From Ruminococcus sp. (GTDB lineage: Bacteria > Bacillota > Clostridia > Oscillospirales > Acutalibacteraceae): 35,122 bases of DNA. The notes below the pieces were generated by a model, which saw only the letters and a list, made by a program, of their open reading frames with translations, did no database searches and was not told where the DNA came from. Positions 29,569 to 35,122 of the stretch are shown here, piece after piece. Position 1 is the first letter of the stretch, and every line of letters begins with the position of its first letter. Both the position numbers and the translations under genes were made by a program. Where the stretch lies: positions 1 through 35,122 of the forward strand of contig JAFQDM010000019.1 in NCBI GenBank assembly GCA_017416065.1. Direction: 5' to 3'.

Positions 29569-30294
29569 TTATTCACTATCCTTAGCGTTTGATAATTTAT
29601 TGCGTCTATTGACTATATAATTGTACAGACACAGTCCGGAAAAGCTGAGAATTCCGGTTATTCCGTACAGTAAGATCGCACCCCAATACTTCCCTTCTCC
29701 GATAAGATGACCGCCGAAAGTGGAGGATACAACGGAAGGAATTCTGGATATAAGCGAAATACACAAAAAAGAAGCAAATTTAATGTTAGTAAGTCCGATA
29801 AAATACGTCAAAAGATCTTTTGGTGTTCCCGGAATGAAGAAAACGAGAAAAACAAACAGGTCACGCTTTTTTTCTGTATTGATAAAGCGCAGTTCGTTGA
29901 TTCTTTCCCGAGGGACAAAAATCTCTACAAGCTTTACTCCGAATCGTCTTGTAAGCGCGAAGATGGAAGCTGTGCCAATAACAATTCCAAGATAGCAGAT
30001 CAAAGTACCCACCAAAGGTCCGAAAGCAAAGCCTGCGGCAGATTCTATGATCTCCCCGGGAATAAGAGCTATGAAGACCTGCAACACCTGGAGACCCAGA
30101 AGAACCAGCCAACCCCAAATGCCAAAAGAGTTAATATATTCTCTGAACCCCTCCTGAGAAAAGGATTTGAGCCATTTGCAAACAAAGATTGTAAATAAAA
30201 CTGTCAATAGAAAAAAAACTATTATAGATACAGCGCTGAAAATCTTGCGTCTTTTATTATAAGAATCATTCTGAGATAAGATCTTTTTTCTCAT
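29569..30294 (-). CDS. TVP38/TMEM64 (VTT) family membrane protein
   Basis: A 241-residue protein with five to six membrane segments. The VTT/DedA-like signature is clear: LQVLQVFIALIPGEIIESAAGFAFGPLVGTLICYLG, then FIPGTPKDLLTYFIGLT, and SRIPSVVSSTFGGHLIG. Members are involved in membrane lipid handling or scramblase-like activity; the exact function is not settled. It has its own promoter and GAGGTGG ribosome binding site and leads an operon with azlC and azlD. Confidence 0.9.
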   Translation of the reverse strand: MRKKILSQNDSYNKRRKIFSAVSIIVFFLLTVLFTIFVCKWLKSFSQEGFREYINSFGIWGWLVLLGLQVLQVFIALIPGEIIESAAGFAFGPLVGTLICYLGIVIGTASIFALTRRFGVKLVEIFVPRERINELRFINTEKKRDLFVFLVFFIPGTPKDLLTYFIGLTNIKFASFLCISLISRIPSVVSSTFGGHLIGEGKYWGAILLYGITGILSFSGLCLYNYIVNRRNKLSNAKDSE

Positions 30295-30316
30295 AATTCC
30301 ACCTCATTTTCAGCTT

Positions 30317-30345
30317 ATTATACATTCTTTTACAATAATTAGCAA
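30317..30345 (-). promoter_or_regulatory. Promoter of the VTT-azlC-azlD operon
   Basis: Minus strand TTGCTA (complement of 30340-30345), exact 17-base spacer, perfect TATAAT (complement of 30317-30322). Confidence 0.8.
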
Positions 30346-30360
30346 GTGCTATAAAAAAGA

Positions 30361-30392
30361 AATGCACCGCAACAAACAAGCTGCGATGCATT
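30361..30392 (-). terminator. Terminator of the BMP-type ABC transporter operon
   Basis: An 11-bp stem with one C-A mismatch (30361-30371 with 30382-30392) and a ten-base loop, then TCTTTTTTAT on the minus strand, 17 bases after the last permease stop. Confidence 0.87.
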
Positions 30393-30409
30393 GTAAAAGC
30401 GTATTAAAA

Positions 30410-31396
30410 TTATCTTTCTTCGCGGAAATATGGCAGTCCAAGATGTGCAGGAGGCTGATGCTCACGCTTTTTGCGCATACTGGTGAAGATCAGAACGATG
30501 ATAGTTACTACGTAAGGCAGCATCTTGAAAAGTTCCTGAGTCTCTACTCCCAAGCCGTTGAGATAGTTGTTGGCATTGCAAAGAGCTCCGAAGAGGAAGG
30601 CGCCTGCAATTGCAAAATGAGGCTTCCAAAGGGCAAAGATAACAAGAGCAATTGCCATCCAGCCTCTGTCGCCAAAGGCATCGTTAGACCAGCAACCGTT
30701 TGCATATGCCATAACGTACTGAAGTCCGCCAAGACCTGCAACTGCGCTGCCGATGCAAGTAGCAAAATACTTATATTTTGTTACGTTGATTCCTGCGGCA
30801 TCTGCTGTGGCAGGGCTCTCTCCCACTGCTCTGAGGTTAAGACCCACACGGGTTTTGGACAAAACAAAAGAGGCGATAATTGCAATGATTACAGAAAGAT
30901 AAGTTAGAAAATCAAAGGAAAGGAAAAGCTCTCCAAACCATCCGAGATCATCTGCAAAAGGTAGCTTTGTGCAGAAGAAATTACTTGTCTTTGACAAAGC
31001 AATAGAAGGCATATCGCTGTTTACAAGCTTGATAAGTGAAGCTCCGAAGAAATTGCCCAGACCGATACCAAAAGTTGTGATCGCAAGACCTGTAACATTC
31101 TGGTTAGCACGCAAAGTAACGGTAAAGAAGCTGTAGATAAGTCCCATAACAGCAGAGCCCAGAATCGCACAGATAAAGGGTATGAATACTGCAAGGAAGG
31201 GATTCATATTCTCTACAACGTTACCGCAGGAGTTTTCGTACAGAAAAGCACCTGAAACACCGCTGATAGCACCAACGTACATAATTCCGGGGATACCAAG
31301 GTTTAAATGTCCTGATTTTTCTGTAAGTATCTCACCCGTTGCTCCAAAAAGCATAGGCACACCAAGGAGAATAGCACGAGTTATATAACCGATCAT
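30410..31396 (-). CDS. BMP-type nucleoside ABC transporter permease (NupQ/YufQ-like)
   Basis: A 328-residue inner-membrane permease with about eight to nine hydrophobic segments. It shows the family motif ILTEKSGHLNLGIPGIMYVGA near the N-terminus, then TFGIGLGNFFG, LRAVGESPATADAAGI (the ATPase coupling loop) and GLGGLQYVM. It matches the second permease of the nucleoside importers that use BMP lipoproteins, such as Bacillus NupNOPQ. Its ATG overlaps the stop of the preceding permease by four bases (ATGA). Substrate assignment to nucleosides is by family. Confidence 0.9.
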   Translation of the reverse strand: MIGYITRAILLGVPMLFGATGEILTEKSGHLNLGIPGIMYVGAISGVSGAFLYENSCGNVVENMNPFLAVFIPFICAILGSAVMGLIYSFFTVTLRANQNVTGLAITTFGIGLGNFFGASLIKLVNSDMPSIALSKTSNFFCTKLPFADDLGWFGELFLSFDFLTYLSVIIAIIASFVLSKTRVGLNLRAVGESPATADAAGINVTKYKYFATCIGSAVAGLGGLQYVMAYANGCWSNDAFGDRGWMAIALVIFALWKPHFAIAGAFLFGALCNANNYLNGLGVETQELFKMLPYVVTIIVLIFTSMRKKREHQPPAHLGLPYFREER

Positions 31397-32508
31397 ACGT
31401 GAACCTCCTTCTTAGTACTGCGGAATTTAATTTGATAACGAATGAAGAATTCGCAACCTACGACTAAAAGAATAACTATACCTACTGCAATATCTGCATA
31501 GGATGAGTTGAGATAACAACTGTCTGCAACCTTTGCAGAGCCCAGGTTGAGGAATACGACCAAAGCAGACATAATGATCATTACCAGAGGATTGAACTGT
31601 CCAAGCCAGGACACCATAATAGCTGTAAAGCCCTGTCCGCCCACGGTGTTTGTGTCGATGGAATGGTCTGTTCCTGCAACAAGGAGCATACCCGCAATAC
31701 CGCAAAGAGCACCTGACAGGATCATTGTTCTGATAAACACTTTCTTTACGTTAATGCCTATATATCGAGCTGTGTTCTGGCTTTCGCCTACAACTGAGAT
31801 CTCGTATCCGTGCTTACTGTATTTAAGGTAGATAAACACAAGTAATGTAAGTACCAATACAATAATTACGTTAAGCATATACTCGTTATTAGCAATTACG
31901 GGCAGGTTACCCTCTGCTACAGGGTTGATCTTGTTGGAGCCGCCACCTTTTATGTACAGATAATACTTAACTATCTGTGTTGCAACATAGTTCATCATAA
32001 GGGTAAAGAGGGTTTCGTTTGTGTTGTACTGTGCCTTGAAGATTGCAGGTATAACACCCCATACGGCACCGGCAACAATACTGGAAAGAACGATGACCAA
32101 AAGCAGCAACGGATAAGGAAGAACATTACCAAGCTCTATCATACAAATCATTGCGGCAAGTCCGCCTGCAAGAGCCTGTCCCTCAGCACCGCAGTTCCAG
32201 AACTTCATCTTAAAAGCAGGAGTAACTGCGATGGAAAGGCACAAAAGAATGGCTGTCTTCTGAAAATACCGCCACATCATTTTTGTGGAGCCCATTTCAA
32301 TACGACCGAACACACCTCGGTACATTGTTTCTATAATGCTTGACAAGCTCTCCTTTGTAAGAGCCATGGAAATAAAGCAAACCAAAAAGAAGCCGATAAG
32401 AATGGCAGCAATGCGAATAAGCCAGGCTGCCCACCACTTCATATCATCTCGTTTTACAAGATGAAAGAGAGGTTCTCTTTTATGCTTTTTATCTTTAATT
32501 TCAGCCAT
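31393..32508 (-). CDS. BMP-type nucleoside ABC transporter permease (NupP/YufP-like)
   Basis: A 371-residue permease with a cytosolic N-terminal arm of about 30 residues. The following membrane segments include AFKMKFWNCGAEGQALAGG and MMNYVATQIVKYYL, with the coupling loop SVVGESQNTARYIGINVKK and GGQGFTAIMVSWLGQFNP. These are typical of the first permease of BMP-type transporters. It overlaps the ATPase gene by eight bases upstream and the next permease by four bases downstream, so the three are one translation unit. Confidence 0.9.
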   Translation of the reverse strand: MAEIKDKKHKREPLFHLVKRDDMKWWAAWLIRIAAILIGFFLVCFISMALTKESLSSIIETMYRGVFGRIEMGSTKMMWRYFQKTAILLCLSIAVTPAFKMKFWNCGAEGQALAGGLAAMICMIELGNVLPYPLLLLVIVLSSIVAGAVWGVIPAIFKAQYNTNETLFTLMMNYVATQIVKYYLYIKGGGSNKINPVAEGNLPVIANNEYMLNVIIVLVLTLLVFIYLKYSKHGYEISVVGESQNTARYIGINVKKVFIRTMILSGALCGIAGMLLVAGTDHSIDTNTVGGQGFTAIMVSWLGQFNPLVMIIMSALVVFLNLGSAKVADSCYLNSSYADIAVGIVILLVVGCEFFIRYQIKFRSTKKEVHV

Positions 32509-34045
32509 TATTTGAAACCTCGCTTTCGTTGACAGATTTTGTCATAAGAACACCAAGCTCTTCCTTAGTAGCAGTTCTGCCATCTACAATGCCTGTAATT
32601 CTGCCTGAGCCTATAACCATTATTCTGTCGCAAAGCTCTATGAGTGCATCAAGATCTTCACCAACAAAAATAACGGCAACTCCTCTCTCCTTCTGCTCAT
32701 TGAGTAGGTTGAATATGGTGTATGAGGAGTTAATGTCAAGTCCACGTACAGGATATGCAACCATCAGAAGTTTAGGAGATGCGGCAATCTCTCTGCCTAC
32801 AAGTATCTTCTGAATATTGCCGCCGGAGAGCTGTCTGACGGGAGTTGAAACTCCGGGGGTTACAACAGACAGATCTTCAATTATCTTCTCAGCAAGATTT
32901 TTGGGCTCTTTACGCTGCAGGAGGAAGCTCTTACCTTTTTTGTAGCTTCTGAGCATCATATTATCAGTAATGTCCATATTAGCTACAAGACCCATTCCAA
33001 GCCTGTCCTCAGGAACAAAAGAAAGTCGCACACCCAGGTCACGGATCTGCCTTGGTGTTTTATCCTTAAGGTTTTCAACAACATCCGTCTTGGGATTTAT
33101 GTAGTTTATATCGCCTGAATTGATCTTTTGCAGACCTGCAATAGCCTCAAGAAGCTCACGCTGTCCGCTGCCTGCAATACCTGCAATACCCAGGATCTCT
33201 CCGCTTTTTGCCGTGAAAGAAACATTGCTGAGCACCTTAACGCCCATTCGATTGACACATTCAAGATTCTCCACGATAAGTCTGTCTTTGGGGTCTTTAG
33301 GCTCTGATCTGTTGATATTAAGAGAGATTTTCTCTCCGACCATCATTTCTGTAAGTTGAGATTCGCTTGTTTCTGCTGTGTTGACAGATCCGATGTATTC
33401 ACCCTTGCGAAGAACTGCAACACGGTCAGAAAGTTCCATAACCTCATTGAGCTTATGAGTGATAATTATAATGGATTTGCCGGCTTCCCTCATTCTGCGA
33501 AGAACAGCAAAAAGCTTCTGAATCTCCTGAGGAGTCAAAACTGCAGTAGGCTCGTCAAGGATCAGGATATCTGCACCTCTGTAAAGAACCTTTACGATCT
33601 CGACGGTCTGCTTCTCAGAAACGGACATTGTATAAATCTTCTTTTCAGGGTCAAGATCAAATCCGTATTTATCGCAAATTTCGCGGATCTTGCTTATTGA
33701 TTCCTTCAGGTTGTATTTACCTTCTTCAATGCCCAAAACGATATTTTCTGCAGCAGTAAAAACATCAACGAGCTTAAAATGCTGATGGATCATTCCGATC
33801 TTATACTTAAAAGCATCCTTTGGAGAAGCAATGACCGCCTCTTGTCCGTCAACAAGGATCTGACCTTCATCCGGAAAATAAATGCCCGAGATCATATTCA
33901 TCAGAGTGGTCTTACCTGAACCGTTTTCGCCCAGAATAGAGAGAATCTCTCCTCTGTATGCAGTCAGGCTGACGTTCTTGTTGGCAACGACCTTACCAAA
34001 GGTCTTTGTGATATTCTTAAGCTCAATAGCCGCTGATTTAGCCAT
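32501..34045 (-). CDS. BMP-type nucleoside ABC transporter ATPase, two fused ABC domains (NupO/YufO-like)
   Basis: A 514-residue cytosolic ATPase. The first ABC domain has Walker A GENGSGKTT (39-47), Walker B ILILDEPT and the H-loop in IIITHKLNE. Its signature reads SVSEKQ, where SVGEQQ is more usual. The second has a degenerate Walker A (GIAGSGQRE) and Walker B (LLMVAYPVRGLD, no catalytic Glu), but a good LSGGNIQK signature. An asymmetric pair with one working site is the rule in this family. AAGGGGG precedes ATG 34045 by about six bases. A GC-rich hairpin lies between it and the binding-protein gene upstream. Confidence 0.93.
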   Translation of the reverse strand: MAKSAAIELKNITKTFGKVVANKNVSLTAYRGEILSILGENGSGKTTLMNMISGIYFPDEGQILVDGQEAVIASPKDAFKYKIGMIHQHFKLVDVFTAAENIVLGIEEGKYNLKESISKIREICDKYGFDLDPEKKIYTMSVSEKQTVEIVKVLYRGADILILDEPTAVLTPQEIQKLFAVLRRMREAGKSIIIITHKLNEVMELSDRVAVLRKGEYIGSVNTAETSESQLTEMMVGEKISLNINRSEPKDPKDRLIVENLECVNRMGVKVLSNVSFTAKSGEILGIAGIAGSGQRELLEAIAGLQKINSGDINYINPKTDVVENLKDKTPRQIRDLGVRLSFVPEDRLGMGLVANMDITDNMMLRSYKKGKSFLLQRKEPKNLAEKIIEDLSVVTPGVSTPVRQLSGGNIQKILVGREIAASPKLLMVAYPVRGLDINSSYTIFNLLNEQKERGVAVIFVGEDLDALIELCDRIMVIGSGRITGIVDGRTATKEELGVLMTKSVNESEVSNNG

Positions 34046-34120
34046 ACAAATCCCCCTTATTATTTTTCAACAAAAAGTTAGAGTTTAGCTCTTTGGTCAA
34101 AAATAACCTTAATAAGTATA

Positions 34121-34141
34121 GGCGGGGCAAGAAGCCCCGCC
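34121..34141. other. GC-rich hairpin between binding-protein and ATPase genes
   Basis: GGCGGGGC (34121-34128) pairs exactly with GCCCCGCC (34134-34141) across five bases. No T-run follows on the minus strand, so full termination is unlikely. It may protect the 3' end of the binding-protein mRNA or lower expression of the genes after it. Confidence 0.65.
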
Positions 34142-34155
34142 TCCATAAAACATTA

Positions 34156-35121
34156 TTAGCCGTAGTTCTCGTCGAGAAGTGTGATACCGTCGATTCTGAG
34201 ATCGAAGTAAGGTGCACTACGGAAGCTTGACTCCTCAAATACACCGTCAACGATAACTTCTGTATCAGGTGTGAATGCATCGTCTGTGTTTACATCTGCC
34301 TCGTAGCTTGTCTTAGTCTCGCCGCCAACTGTGAAGTTAGCTGTATCGAATACCTTGAGGGAACCGTCAAGAAGCTGTGCCTTAACTTCATCGATCTTCT
34401 CTGCTGTGCCTGCTGCTGCAGCCTGCTCGTTGACCTCTGTGAGGACAACAGAGCCTGTCTCGATTGTACCTGTCCAGTCAGCCTCGATAGCTGTGCCGGT
34501 CTGTACGCACTCGATCATATGCTTGAAGTAGGGAGCCCAGTTGATTCTGGAAGAAACGATGAAGGTGTTGGGGCAAGCAGCAACTGTGGAGCCGTTGTAA
34601 GATACGTTGGGAACACCTGCGGATTCGCAAGCAGTAGGCGAACCCATGGAGTCAGCATGCTGGCTGATAAGTACACAACCGCCGTTGATAAGAGCCTGAG
34701 CAGCTTCCTTTTCAAGCTGTTCGTCGTACCAGCTGCCGGTGAACTTAACGTCCATGGTTACGCTGGGGCAAACGCTCTTAGCGCCAAGGTAGAAAGAGGT
34801 GTAACCGGAAATAACTTCAGCGAAGGTGAAAGCACCGACATAACCCATCTTAGCTTCTTCTTCGGTGATATCACCGGCTTCGATCATCTCGTTAAGCTTC
34901 ATACCTGCAGCAACACCTGCAAGATATCTGCCCTGATAAATGGAAGCGAATGCATTGTGGAAATTATCAACGCCTGCGGTGTGAGCCTGGGTACCGGTAG
35001 CATGACAGAACTGTACGTCCGGATACTCCTGAGCAGCCTGGATAAGGTATGCCTCGTGACCGAAGCTGTCGCCGAAGATAACGTTACATCCGTCAACTTC
35101 GATGAGCTCTACGGCTGCATC
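34156..35121 (-). CDS. BMP-family substrate-binding lipoprotein of nucleoside ABC transporter (N-terminus beyond window)
   Basis: The frame is open to the window end and gives 321 residues, so only a few dozen N-terminal residues (signal peptide and lipobox) are missing. Family features include GCNVIFGDSFGHEAY, QFCHATG, the YQGRYLAGVAAG stretch that marks the BMP fold, MGYVGAFTFAEVISGYTSF and VLISQHADSMG. BMP lipoproteins bind nucleosides or related purines outside the membrane and pass them to the permeases encoded downstream. The true start lies outside the window; an internal Met at 34902 should not be taken as one. Confidence 0.92.
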   Translation of the reverse strand, partial: DAAVELIEVDGCNVIFGDSFGHEAYLIQAAQEYPDVQFCHATGTQAHTAGVDNFHNAFASIYQGRYLAGVAAGMKLNEMIEAGDITEEEAKMGYVGAFTFAEVISGYTSFYLGAKSVCPSVTMDVKFTGSWYDEQLEKEAAQALINGGCVLISQHADSMGSPTACESAGVPNVSYNGSTVAACPNTFIVSSRINWAPYFKHMIECVQTGTAIEADWTGTIETGSVVLTEVNEQAAAAGTAEKIDEVKAQLLDGSLKVFDTANFTVGGETKTSYEADVNTDDAFTPDTEVIVDGVFEESSFRSAPYFDLRIDGITLLDENYG

Positions 35122-35122
35122 A

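Noticed and set aside
34156-34902. BMP protein starting at the internal Met (34902)
   Set aside because: The frame continues upstream to the window edge and encodes conserved BMP sequence (GCNVIFGDSFG), so the gene is truncated by the window and that Met is internal.

Overview
The window looks like chromosome from a low-GC Bacillota bacterium of the class Clostridia, most likely an Oscillospiraceae / Ruminococcus-like gut anaerobe. The signs are a type I dockerin on a secreted protein, a DUF4364 protein, a BofA-like sporulation protein, a topoisomerase IV pair of the divergent clostridial type, Gram-positive ribosome binding sites, and vegetative promoters with exact 17-base spacers. No rRNA, tRNA, CRISPR array, integrase or insertion sequence was seen, and no stretch over 300 bases lacks a gene. 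Nearly everything lies on the minus strand; the copper ATPase fragment and the DUF4364 gene are the exceptions.

Layout. (1) 2-1252: 3' part of a copper P1B-ATPase with a C-terminal metal-binding domain that also has its own ribosome binding site. (2) 1303-2682: an nfeD-SPFH membrane pair. (3) 2854-4034: DUF4364 (+) converging on bofA (-), with secG upstream of bofA. Regulatory signals here are packed into one another: the DUF4364 terminator lies inside bofA, and a sigmaE-like promoter overlaps the secG terminator. (4) 4162-10366: uvrB-parE-parC, a compact DNA repair/topology operon with a clear promoter before uvrB. (5) 10519-25709: a two-gene operon for very large secreted proteins, a 3509-residue beta-helix adhesin followed by a 1547-residue protein with two phosphodiesterase-type domains and a dockerin. 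It is bounded by a consensus promoter and a terminator. (6) 25875-27911: radC followed by an M18 aminopeptidase with a TTG start. (7) 28020-30294: a VTT membrane protein, azlC, azlD and an OhrR/MarR regulator. (8) 30410-35121: a BMP-type nucleoside ABC importer (binding protein, ATPase, two permeases), cut by the window end.

The most distinctive part is region 5. The first gene encodes a signal peptide, five tandem 91-residue Ig-like repeats, a short CxxC module, a Listeria-Bacteroides type repeat and about 90 Pmp-like beta-helix rungs arranged in six diverged super-repeats. The second encodes a signal peptide, a two-half PLD-like domain, a Big2 domain, a LamG-like domain, a calcineurin-like metallophosphoesterase, a matching CxxC module, three Ig-like repeats and a dockerin. 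Only 17 bases separate them, and a strong hairpin is written into the last codons of the first. I infer a co-expressed cell-surface system that binds and processes a phosphate-containing polymer or lipid; the substrate is not known.
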